From assembly GCA_024752435.1 (NCBI GenBank), contig CP103026.1, forward strand, positions 186,001-250,000: 64,000 nucleotides of DNA. Direction: 5' to 3'. The notes beneath the pieces were generated by a model that saw only the letters and a list, made by a program, of their open reading frames with translations, did not search any database and was not told the origin of the DNA. The stretch is from Allantophomopsis cytisporea. Its lineage: Eukaryota > Ascomycota > Leotiomycetes > Phacidiales > Phacidiaceae. Numbering within the stretch: position 1 is the stretch's first letter; every line of letters begins with the position of its first letter. Of the stretch, positions 1 through 10,887 are shown piece by piece. Both the position numbers and the translations under genes were made by a program.

Positions 1-126
1 ACGGTACCACAACGGCGGCATTAGCTGCCCATCGGACTATGACGATTTGGTATTGGAATTATCGTTTACACTTGGTATTGTATTGAGATCGTCTCTCAAG
101 GGAACATCGTGTGAACCTGCTCATAA

Positions 127-1389
127 CTAGCTTGTAGATGAGCTCATCGATGCCAGGGTACTGCTCCACCTCTCCTTTACATCTTTATATACAATTCCAA
201 CAGCGTCCTCGAACTCCGCGCAAACGCTGTCGTGATCCGTGCCTTGCATGATTCTCCCTTTGTAGTCGATGGATCTTTCAACGCCCAGCTGCTCAAAGCA
301 TTTGTTGAAGTACACCGGTCCGCCCGTACCAATCAGCATATCATCTTCCGCCCAGAAGGCCCGCAAGACTAATCTTTGCCCCCCTAACATCTCATCAAGC
401 TTTTCCGCGAGCATTGGTACAAACTGTTCGTAGTCGTCGCATACACCCCACAGTCCAGTCCCACTCTTCCTCGAGGCTAAAATTGCGTCCTCTGTTGGTC
501 CTTTCGTTTCTTCTAAGAATGCCCACTTGAAGATGAACTCGTTCATCCGCTGGCGAAATTTAGCGGAGTTACCGTAGATTTCATCTTTGTGTGCACCTTT
601 AGTAAGGCTGTCGGCAGATGCGAATGGTTTCATTAATGGAGAAATGAATCCAGATGAGGTGTTGATGGCGGGGTTCACAGAATTCAAGACCCAACCCTGG
701 AGTGTGTCGAGTTTTGACATCCAGGAAGTAGGCAGTGAAGCTACAATGTTCATCAATAAGACGGACGAATGAGCCGGATGAACCCATGGTGCTGATCTCA
801 TTAGTATGAATTCTTCTTATGAGCAAGGCGCATTATGTGGACTGTTACCAAATGCCGCTGCGTATGGATGTCCTGGAAAAAGGATATGTGGGAGATGGTA
901 GAGCGTGTTTAAAAAATAGATGCCGCCGGCACTATGGCATGCCAATGCTACGTGCTGAATGTTTAACTGCGCGAGGAGAATTGGCACAGTCTCCAGCCAG
1001 ATTGGGACTCTTTGTGCAAGAGGCACCGCTGAAGACCCACCAAGGCCAAATCTAGCCCATGTCAGCTGTCAAAGTTTGATCGAGTAAGACATGACGCGGA
1101 AGCAAATAGAAAAACAAATGTAGAAAAGTGTTCACTACCTATCTACAAATATAACACGAACACCCTGCTTCTTGGCGAAGGTATGGTGTTGCGTCCCGTG
1201 CCATCGATTACCAAACAGGGCACCGCACCACAATATCGCTGGTGCATTTTCATCTTCAGTCCCAACTATTGAGTAAGTCACACGTAAAGGTCCATGGGAA
1301 GGGGTAGCTGGAATGATGATCCGCTGGTGAAATCTAGAGTGACAGAGATACTCAATGACTTCGTCATCTAAATCGTTCTTCGACGACAT
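127..1389 (-). CDS. alpha/beta hydrolase fold protein (3 exons)
   Basis: The spliced model has exons 1389-1139, 1051-849 and 791-127 (introns of 87 and 57 nt, phases consistent) and gives 372 aa. A nucleophile elbow CHSAGG puts the catalytic Ser near residue 124. It follows the VIFVDR-FGLGGS stretch that is typical of the strand and oxyanion loop before it. The C-terminal part has AEDDMLIG (candidate acid) and GTDHDSV (candidate His), so the triad looks complete. The second intron has a TACTAAT-type branch site and joins AAAF to APWVHP. I chose the Met at 1389 (MSSKND); an in-frame Met at 1470 would add 27 residues but sits directly beside a TA repeat. There is no clear signal peptide, so it is probably cytosolic. 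Substrate unknown. Family assignment is firm; the start is uncertain. Confidence 0.82.
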
Positions 1390-1470
1390 GTTCTTTGAAG
1401 TTATGAAGGTTTGGCGCATAATGTCAAGGGCCATGGGATGTAGCTGAACTCTGAAGAGCGATATATACAA

Positions 1471-1486
1471 TATATATATATATATA
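1471..1486. repeat. (TA)n microsatellite
   Basis: Eight TA units lie just upstream of the alpha/beta hydrolase gene. They could act as an A/T-rich promoter element, but nothing shows that directly. Confidence 0.8.
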
Positions 1487-2719
1487 CACAGTAAGCAGAT
1501 AGGAAGACTTCGGCTGCCTAGGATGGGGATTTGGCTGTCGATTGAATCCGATTGGTTGTCATAGAAATCATGTCAAAAACGCGAGACAAAATGCTTCAAT
1601 TTACGTCATCATAGATGAAATAAGCCTGAACTCTTCTTATAACTAAACTCGGAAATTTGACAACGTACGGCGTGCGTACCTATTGGTGCACTGCCCTTGT
1701 GGCTCTGCTATACGAATAAGCCAATGAGCATTCTTCAGTCGTGGAAGTGAAGCTGACTAAGCCAGTGTCTGCGGACTTCATTATGGTCGTGCAATAAATC
1801 GAGAAGGTTTATACCTTAGCCGGAATGTGAGAGATGTGGAATACCTACATAATTGCTCGCGCAGCCTCGGGCAGCGTACCTGAAAACAACTACAAACTAC
1901 CTAGATAGTTATGCAGTGAGATTCGTATGGCGTCCACCTATGCGAGGTTTCGATATGAAAAGTTACAGTCACCTGACTTTATCTCCATCTTTCTCTATAC
2001 ACAGCCAGTGCAGTACAGGCACCCCTAATTTACTCAATTGCAACAGAAAATATCACATTCTGATTGTACGTCTTATTCTTATGTCCCAGATCGTTTTCAA
2101 ATTTCGAGCCGAGGTTACACTCTTTCTTGCAAGACTGATACTAGATTACTATGCCCTACACTGATTCCAGCGTCTCGAGCGCTTTGCTGTAATCATTTAG
2201 CAGGTCAACACCAGTATATATTCAAAGCCATTAAAATTCAAACAAACCTTCCCTTCAAGATCTTCCCAAGCGAAGGTCAAAGCTTTCTGCTCGAGGATCG
2301 GATGTTCTTGTGGCCTGAGTCAACAAAACACCTTACTGTCGAAGTGGACCATATGACCCGGACACCAGAAACGGCCAAGGAAAACTACACCAAATGAACA
2401 AACCCGTAATTTGCTTGAAGATATGGATCTCAGGGTCGACAAAGACTTCGAATCGTTGAATTCTCCCTTTATAGCTAGAAGGCGAGCTTTTGGTGCAGGT
2501 CACATAGCCCATCACAGAAGCAACTTGAGGAACCTGAACCAACCCGTGATAAATCTACTGTACATAGCTCTTCACTCATATTCAGCCTTCCTAATTAACA
2601 AGACATACCGAATCAAAGCAAGCCGAGACTAATTACCACTCCCTCCCATCAAATATACCTCGCAAGATGAAACCCCTTAATCAAGTCATCCTTATCGACA
2701 GTACCAATGTTTATAAGCA
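1487..2719. other. intergenic region
   Basis: The promoter side of the hydrolase gene and the 3' side of the CFEM gene. Plus-strand ORFs of 70-120 codons occur here, but they have no recognisable domain, biased composition and no splice support, so I see no gene. Confidence 0.6.
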
Positions 2720-4348
2720 CTATGCCAGGCTCGCCCTGAAACTGCGGTATAAGGCTCTTCCTCTTTTTTTTCGAGAAGCACCATTCTCATTCGTCGTAAT
2801 TTTCATCAGATCCTGCACCCGTTCCCTTTCACCTAGCTCGATCAGATTTGCCTGGCTGTCGGTCTGCAGATTCTGGCTGAATCTTGGATTTGGGGGAGTG
2901 AGAGTGGTCCCTACCATGCTCTGCGAGTTGTTGCCAGATGTTTTATCCTCTCCGGAATTCCAATGCGCCTTAATCGATTGGAAGAGATGCGAGATTAAGC
3001 GGCGTATTGCGGGTAGGCAGGCGCAGATAATTCCTGTGCAGATCTCGAGTCCGGTGTAGATCGAGATACCTGATTGGTCCCCTGAAGAGCGTCAGCATCT
3101 ACGTGCTAGTAATCGGATGCGTATCAGGTGGTCGAAGGAAAGCTTACAGGAAGGATCATTAGAGTGCTGAAGCGTCCTCAATGCAGGTATACGGAGCAAA
3201 GTGCAGAGGACTACTAGGAGGCCAAGAGAGAACATGAATATCATGCCGAGTCTCTTGCGTATATTGAGATTTAGTCGCCAGAGGACTGGCAGTGGTATCA
3301 AAATGATAAGAATATCATGAAGAATAGAGAAGGCTGCGGCGGAGATGATTAGGGCGTGTTCATTGATGCACTTTATAGGTGCCACTTTGTATTCCCAGTT
3401 CGTCCAGTTTGCGTGGTGAGGAATCTGGGGTTCATCAGTTTAACTCGAGCTAAAAAGGGGGGAAGGAAGATGTACACATTGAAAGGAGACTGCAAGGGTG
3501 AAGATGCCGTTCGTCACAACTATGAATCCCATAACCGAGTAAATTACCCATTTCATCACCTCATCTGGGAAGATACGTAGGAAGAAGAGGAGAAGAGAAA
3601 GTTTGGTGAGCGTGATAGTTATGATATAGAGCGGTTCGCTGATGTAGAAGAACTGTAAATGTTAGCATCTCGTGGGCGTATTGATGACTGCAAGACGCTT
3701 ACCATGAGACTTTTTTGTACTTGTTTAGTGGTCAAATACCAGGTGTGCTGGCCGAAGCCATTCAATGGAATACATATACCTGCTCCCGTCAATGACTTTT
3801 TTAGAAGTGAAGACTGTGAGTACTACCAGTCCCAAGAGTGATTACACATATAACCGTAGCAGCAATTATCATCCAGTCGTCTGGCCCTATTCCTACATTT
3901 GATATACGTCGGGAGTAAAAACGTGCGGCAACAAAAACAATAGTGAATGCAAACTCGATAAAAAGGCTGTATATTTGTCTGACTTGCTTGAACTTGTCGT
4001 TTTTGATGCCACAGCTATCGGACTGATACTTGATTAATCGGTAAGTTTCAGTGACGTTGCAAGCCGAGGTTGCACATGCAGTGATATCTGCCATCAAGGG
4101 AGCACTGCTACAGATGCAAGTAGCATTTGTAAGTGAACATCCATATTCAGGCATTAATGTTGTAAGGCAATCTTCCTAATCACCAGTAAGTATTCATATT
4201 GCGGATCATGAGAATCTGATATTGAGGCACTGACTGAACAAGAAGGAATATCAGAAGAGTCCGATGTCGGTTTCAGAAATTGGGCATTTGAGGACGAACA
4301 ACAAAGGAACACAATAATAGCAGTCAAGTAACGTGTCAAGGGTATCAT
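2720..4348 (-). CDS. CFEM-domain, rhodopsin/PTH11-type seven-helix membrane protein (6 exons)
   Basis: Exons 4348-4235, 4175-3827, 3779-3703, 3652-3476, 3424-3148 and 3081-2720 join in phase to 451 aa (introns 47-66 nt). The protein starts with a signal peptide (about residues 1-22). An extracellular CFEM domain follows (about 34-90) with all eight cysteines: SC, DC, GC, TC, IC, AC, AC, SC. Then comes a seven-helix region with landmarks DDWMIIAA, FGQHTWYL, YISEPLYI, FQC, WTNWEYK and PIKCIN, which are typical of fungal PTH11-like receptors. The last roughly 100 residues form a hydrophilic cytoplasmic tail. Family members sense surfaces or host cues in plant-associated fungi; the ligand here is unknown. 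No exon is broken. Two introns use less usual donors (GTCAGT and GTAGTA). Confidence 0.88.
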
Positions 4349-4424
4349 ATTGGTAAGATAAATGAATGTTAAACATCAAAAAAATTGCTCATGGTTTCAT
4401 ATTTGCATGAAGTGCTTACATAGA

Positions 4425-4434
4425 TTATATAAAG
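4425..4434 (-). promoter_or_regulatory. TATA-like box upstream of the CFEM gene
   Basis: A TTTATATAAT-like sequence on the minus strand lies about 80 nt upstream of the CFEM gene ATG, a plausible core-promoter position. The assignment rests on motif and distance only. Confidence 0.35.
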
Positions 4435-6452
4435 GTCGGTTTTCTCGGCTTTCTGTCTTGTAAAGCTTCAGAAAATCAGCAGTTATTGTTCCAGAAACAT
4501 TGGTCTCTTACGATGGGGTAGTAGTATCATGATCAGAAAGACATACTTGAGTACGTATTAACAAGGGGGGTAATATTGCAGCTTTGTTCTGTATCCATCC
4601 TCGAAGCGACTAGATAGATGGATACCCTTCAGGGGTTGTACGAAAATTCATCTTCCATTGCTGCTTTGATCGTAGAAATTTACGATTGAGATGAAGTTCA
4701 CAGCACGAGTACGCCATGATCATCCACTTGTGATGCCGGGGGGTCTTCAACTCATCAAGTATCGATGTCGATAACCTTGCAAAGGACCAAGAGCGCAGAA
4801 GGCTCGCTCAGCCCTGTACTCGGTAAATCAGTAGACGATGGAAAAGAGCCAGCTGTAAGCCCCCGCCAAGGTTCATGTGGCGTCAGCCGATGATTTTATC
4901 AATGTTGGATAGATACCGTGAAGTGCGTCTTAAACGGCGCGCGAATCTACGCATGTGACAAGAACGCACTACAACCGATCAAGAGAGGCTTAGCGAAGAG
5001 ATAAATTAGAGAGGTCTCTCGCGGACAGTATCTGAGACACAGACTATTTCCGAGATGCTGGCGATGGCAGCACGACCAAATTCCCTATATAGTCAGAAAA
5101 TGCTTAAAATAACTGGCCGGCAGGTGGCCCGGATAACGGTGGAAAAGTGAGTTGCTCCCACAGTTAGGGTCATCGTATCTTACAAAATGACTTAACGTAC
5201 TTTATGGAACGACTAGAGTTTTACAGAGTTTCTGCCCTATAGTTTTTCGAGCGCAGATGGTTTTGTCCACTGCACTAGCTATTTCATAAATTGATCCTGA
5301 GTATAGAAGGAGCTCGCTCTTCCAGCTACCAGGGTCACCGGGGTCACCTGACACTTAAACCCAACTGCTGAAGTCTTTTTGATTAGCGTTATAACCATAT
5401 GTGTCAGATCGCATTGACTGATTTCTGGTTACTTCTATCATAAATGATTTTCCGACCTGTTTTGTCTTTCTTTATGGCTCTGTAATAAGATTGGAGTATT
5501 TTAGAGTATACCTTAGGTCTTGATAGGATTTTGTGCCTTACAAACTGCTCTACTTTTAAGCCGTTTCAAGTTCCCGTGGTAGATCAGATCCTGGGTAAGG
5601 CTGATGAGGCTGCGAGCAGTTGAAGGATTACGAAACCAAGTCCCTGGAAGATTATGTATATAAGCATCTCTTAAGGATCTTGGATGAAATCTGGGTGTAG
5701 ACTGACACTTACGATGTCTTCTTGTTACCTAGTGTCGCAAAGGTTTCCGAATATGGCGGCCGTCCAGGATGATGACCAACTGATATGCCGCATACCCCGT
5801 ACAAATATAGCTGACCCGGTTCCATTTGCCGATAGCCTTGTACTACTTCACTTTACCTCGAAGACAGCAGTCTTGGAAGTGGAAAATGCACCACATTCCG
5901 CAGATGGAGATGTTAATAATGAAAAGACGTTTGATGCAAACTTGGGAAAATAAGGGTTCGATGCTCTAAGTGAAACGGCGCGTCGTCCGCCATCGAATAC
6001 ACACTGACACATGGGTATTCTCCAGCAGTACCGACTAGAAATCCGGAGAATAAGTTCCTGTCGAATGAGTCATGTATGTTGATGTATAGAATGTTCTTTC
6101 GATTCTGATGTAACCTCAATATGTGGAGAAATACTACTCTACGTAGTATTATGTAGAACGAAAAACGGGTTGAGGCGTGGTTGGTGTAATGTCAAGTGTC
6201 GGCTTTCGGCATGGGAGACTACCTTACATAAAGGCCCGTGCTTTGCACTACAGAAGGCTTCAATGTTACCAAGAAACCGGCTCTGTATGCAGCGCGATGT
6301 CACTGTATAAATCTCAGGCAGCGCACGGTTCAATTTACTATATCTCTCCACTTTATCTTTATCCATTGCTTCGGATATAATATCATACACAATGCCTGCC
6401 AACGTTACGCCCTCGAAAAACCGTCTGATCATTCAATACATAGACACCAACC

Positions 6453-6472
6453 ACACGGTTGACACGGAAGTA
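6453..6472 (-). repeat. copy of a dispersed ~20-bp inverted-repeat end
   Basis: Read on the minus strand, this is a variant of the core TTCCGTGTCAACCG shared with the sites at 6678, 7872 and 8097. Confidence 0.5.
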
Positions 6473-6659
6473 ACACGTATAAGAATTTCAATGTAGTAGT
6501 ATGTCGACTTCTCAACAGAATGTATCGCAAAATCCTTGAAAGCTTATACAAATCATTGTTGATCTCTTGGGATGCTACGCATTCGGTTTAGAAATTTACA
6601 AGAGCATTGTAGTTCTTCTGTAGATACTCTTATAAGAGCATATTTAGTATACTCACAGC

Positions 6660-7910
6660 ACAGAGAGCGCAGTGCGTGCCATGTTCCGTCGCAACCGCGT
6701 GCCAGCTTGTCGGGTTCAGAGCAGCTATGGCATAAACCTGTCAACACTTAACTTGCCCACCCTGAGATCTTGTAGATTCCATCCCTTGCCGCGTTAATAC
6801 TATGGCGAAATGGCTGCGGAATGGGTTCGAAACTGGCGCCATGGGCGGCCTTCTAAAGACTACATGAGTAAGGTAATGAAGAGATTGTAAATTAAGCTTT
6901 TGTGTCTTCTGCAGCTAGGTTTCTATCAGCATCTATAACCGACATTATCTCCAGCTGTTCTTCATCCTTGGCAGCAACATCAAGTACAATATGTGCGTGA
7001 ACATGTCAGACTCGTCTTGAGTATATAGCGGCAAACCAGCTTCCTCCTAGGGCCAGAATACAAAGTGTCCTGCAACTTGGCAGCTGTTGACGCATCCATT
7101 TCCGATCGCCTCGAATGCGAGCTGTGCCAATTCACCTTATCTCGCTTCTCCAGTTTCATGAAACCGTCTAGGCCGCCAGAAATAACAGTGCTAATCACCT
7201 CAGAGCTTCCGTATTGAGCGAAGCACTCTTGCCTGACTTTTGGCTTCAGCTGGTCCAGCAGAAATGTATCTCACCCGGTGCGTTCCCGGAGTAGTAAAAA
7301 CCATAGCGATTTCCTAAGTTCTCAAGAGTGGCGGGCATAAGCACGTTAAGTCTTAATTCAATGGTTACTGAGGTACCCCACCATCAGTTGAATCAGACAC
7401 AACATGAGATGGGATACCGCGACAACTAATCATATTCACCAAGTTCTCACAGCATTGGTGTAAGTGACTTTAGATATATTCGTTCAATTTGGCTCACAGT
7501 GCTGCCCGAAGACTGATTGGCGACGTATCTATATTGGTATTAGTCTACGACTGCTCAACATGCAAGCTGGAGGCGCATGAGGTGTATAGCACGCAAAAGA
7601 CTGTTACTAGGTTCAAGTCGCACTGTGTATTTTGATATATCTTGTTGATACATTGGTTAACGAACTTGGGAGATTAGAAATTGGACCCAGAATCGTCTTC
7701 CCTTGTGCTCCCACACTTACTCACTTGACAAGATGAGGCTGTCAACAAGACAGGGTTTCGCACTGAATCGGTCGCCTACATAACGCCTTCCTCCTGAGTA
7801 CCCTGAGCCTTCGATCTAATGCAGGAGGCCTTCGACTATCATCCAAAAGAGACCACCCAAGGTATTATGACTCGCGGTTGACACGGAACTTGCCACTCAA
7901 TGCGCTCTCT
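6660..7910. mobile_element. possible decayed DNA transposon bounded by imperfect inverted repeats
   Basis: The left end (6660-6702, plus) and right end (7872-7910, minus) match over about 40 nt. Both read GAGAGCGCA, then a variable spacer, then a TTCCGT..CAACCGCG core. The orientation is convergent, as expected for terminal inverted repeats of a ~1.25-kb element. No clean target duplication is visible. The interior has no intact transposase. A minus-strand stretch around 6995-6880 reads as an open peptide end (HVHAHIVLDVAAKDEEQ then on to a stop) of unknown origin. The superfamily cannot be named from this. Confidence 0.4.
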
Positions 7911-8096
7911 ACATTGTATATATACTTATTTACTCTCACAATAACATTTACAGACGGTCACAATGCTCTCTTCATATTCCTAAAGATTGATACATACCAT
8001 TTCAAGCGATCAATAATGATTTGTATAAAGGGTTAAGAATCTTAGGAAATTATACATAGAGAAATCGAACACTCCAATACTGAGCCTTCAATCCGT

Positions 8097-8119
8097 GCCA
8101 AGTTCCGTGCCAACCGCGT
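8097..8119 (+). repeat. copy of the dispersed inverted-repeat end
   Basis: The core CAAGTTCCGTGCCAACCGCG matches the right end at 7872-7894 almost perfectly but in the opposite orientation. It marks a second, probably truncated or nested element that begins here. Confidence 0.5.
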
Positions 8120-10887
8120 GCATGATAACAACCCTGGTTCCCTCAATCCTGACCCCCTGGACTTATAAGAGACGTGTTACGACATACAGGCATACCGAAC
8201 ATCTTACAAGCCACAGCGGGACTGTGATGATCATGATCCAATTCGACCAACCCAAGCGAAGAAGCAGGTACCGGAATGTCCAGTGTAGCTTATATCAACT
8301 TACCCCGACGCTTCCGGCAAGTGATGCATCATTTAGACCAAGATCAAGTCATTCCTGTAGGCGGGAGGTTTGAAATCATAATGTGCAAGTGCAAAGACGT
8401 TGAGATCAGGCAATTCTCTGCCTTCCTTATACCGGGATCTACTTGATTGGGGCATTCGACTCAAAAATCAAGCTGAAAAACTGGCTGTGACACTTCTCAG
8501 ATGGTTTCTCTGATCGCAACTGTTCAACATCCTCTGGTGACTGCCAATAGTCCTGGGTGGCAAATTGATGATATGCTGTCAAGCATGTATTTTGCAGATC
8601 GTCATTATCTTGGAATCGACAAATCCGGGGCTAGAAAGGGAGGCAAATGCGGAGCATTCTTTTTGAATCCTCCACACACTTCTTCAGAGCGGCAATTGTT
8701 CGAATTATTACTGCATAATCGTTGCATAAATGATCAGTATGTGAAGAGCAGACATCGACCTGAATAAACAGGATCAAAGAGCTACCTATAAGCATTTGAA
8801 AATATTCCTCTCTCTGAACATAAAATATGCAGAGATTCCCACAGTATCAGAAATAAAAAAGAGTTTGGACATTTAGACGTTGATTTCCGTTAGAATTAAG
8901 CTTGTGCAAAATCAAGGCTATGAAACCTCCTCTTTCATGTGACATGCAACAGATAAATCTTATCCCCTCGGCTGTAATTATACCACTTTCCCTGTCACTG
9001 CATAACTTACGTAAATATTGAGTCGAGCATGGATTCTATTTATGCTCATCTTAAGCAGACTAATCCAAATGTAGATACCACCTCCAAGTTGAAATCCTTA
9101 CCCTATATTACTCAAAATCACGTGTTGTGGAGTTCGCGTAAGAGATACTGCGTACATCGAAGAGAGCAGTAGTCGTACAAGAGATTGACAGGGAAATTGG
9201 TATAACTACTGACGAGGGGACAGGCTTCCTCCTCCTCTTGACTTTTGCTCATTGCGTGATAGGCAAAGACTCAGAATGTTATGGGAATTCATTTGATTAC
9301 TATGGAAAATGTAGTGGTTTGACTGGTTGGAAGTCAATTTCTGCCAGAAGCTTTCGACATTCGCATACTGTGGTACATAAGGCTGGGGTTACTATTGTAA
9401 CAATTCTCTCGCTCCGTCCACACTAAATTGAAGTGGAAAAAGATGCATTCTAATAACCTTAGTCGCTCATAATACTCCCACTCTGTCTACACTGAAATTG
9501 CAGTGTGTATGCCCCAAACCCGCCTCAAAACTGCATGATCAAGACGCCTACGAACAGGCTCACCGAGGCCAGGCGATTCAAGACGTAGCTCTTACTTGAG
9601 AAATAATTCCCTACATCGCCACATCGTTCATGTACAATTGAATTCTCACTGATACAGCATAGAATGATGGAGAATAACATACGTCATACATAGCTGTTAG
9701 TTTGATCAAACTCTAACGGATTCGTTATCAGTAGATCATTCATATTGACTGATATTCTGTACTTCTGCCATTCTTATTGAAGAAGCTTGCAAGATACATA
9801 AGGTAGCACGCGAGTCAGTATAATGTACCTATGCATGTACTAGTATGTATGTACATAACTCTCGCTTCTCCTCTGACCTATCTGTTCCCCGCACCCCGCA
9901 TTTCCCCACACCCACATCCTGCATATATACTGCGTCCTCTCCGCCTCCTCATGGAACTGCTACATCAATTATCTATCTGCACTACGACCCATGACTGACT
10001 TCGAAAAACATGTTCCATTCACCACAAGTAGGCTTCTTTGCATTTTTATTGGTGTGGCGTACAGATTACGCCTGGCGTGCAGAAATGAGATATACTAGTA
10101 TATAAGTCACTCGGATTTCTTTGTCCTCGGTATTATATATGAACGAAGTCCGATACTATCTTACAGGTACTTCTTAGCTAAGTTATTGTATATCTCAATA
10201 ATGCGCACAACAATGCCCCGAACTACGGTGACAGTAGCGCCGGGTCTGATGCATGGCACTTGCATGCTCCTGGAATTCCCATGAGTGTGGATGCCAAAGA
10301 ACAGTCTTAAACGTGGCAGATAAGGACTTGAGCCTTGAAGTCACTGACAGGTCGATGTAGATCATGTAAAGAGGGGTCACTATTCCTCATTCACAGTGAC
10401 GAAAGGCAGCTAATGTCACTAGTATCACTACCTCGCGCATGAACCTACATGTCTTGCACTCTATTTACCGAAGTGATTCTCTGATTGGCTTTCACACCAC
10501 ATTATCACATATATCACAAGAATTGGAAAGTATCACGATGTACAAATTAAAGGAGGAATGTAGACCTTTTAACAGGGAATGTCCTCGTATTGCAATCACG
10601 TCTATCTTTCTGCATTCAAACACGAGCGAAGGACTTAGGCGTACTCATCATCATGGAAAAAGATTGGTGATATTTACACTGACCAGGTTTCACACTATTT
10701 TAATACTTTGCAGCTATGAGGAATATCAAGCTGTAAGAAGAGGGGCTAACACGAGATTTTGGAGCTCTGTCCATCTTTACCCCGAGATTCAAGCAAGGCA
10801 AAAAAAAAAAGGTTAGCTTTCAAGCAAGTAATACAAAAGGACTCATAGCTCCCACATCTAGGAAGTGAATCATCATCTTCAGTGAAT

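Larger units (their letters stand above)
4435..10887. other. 6.4-kb gene-poor, stop-rich region with repeat relics
   Basis: No ORF here has a recognisable domain, and all are short and scattered over six frames. The sequence contains four related inverted-repeat ends (see 6660-7910) and stretches that look like decayed coding sequence on the minus strand near 6880-7250. It looks like old transposon insertion and decay between the receptor and GH106 genes. I could not measure repeat-induced point mutation bias by eye. Confidence 0.55.

Noticed and set aside
10439..10816. 125-codon plus ORF ahead of the GH106 gene
   Set aside because: It ends in an A-run (KKK) and has no domain. It lies in the GH106 promoter region, and a leader role is more likely.
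4435..10887. A biosynthetic gene cluster or retroelement in the gap
   Set aside because: No ketosynthase, adenylation, reverse transcriptase or integrase motif was seen in any frame.
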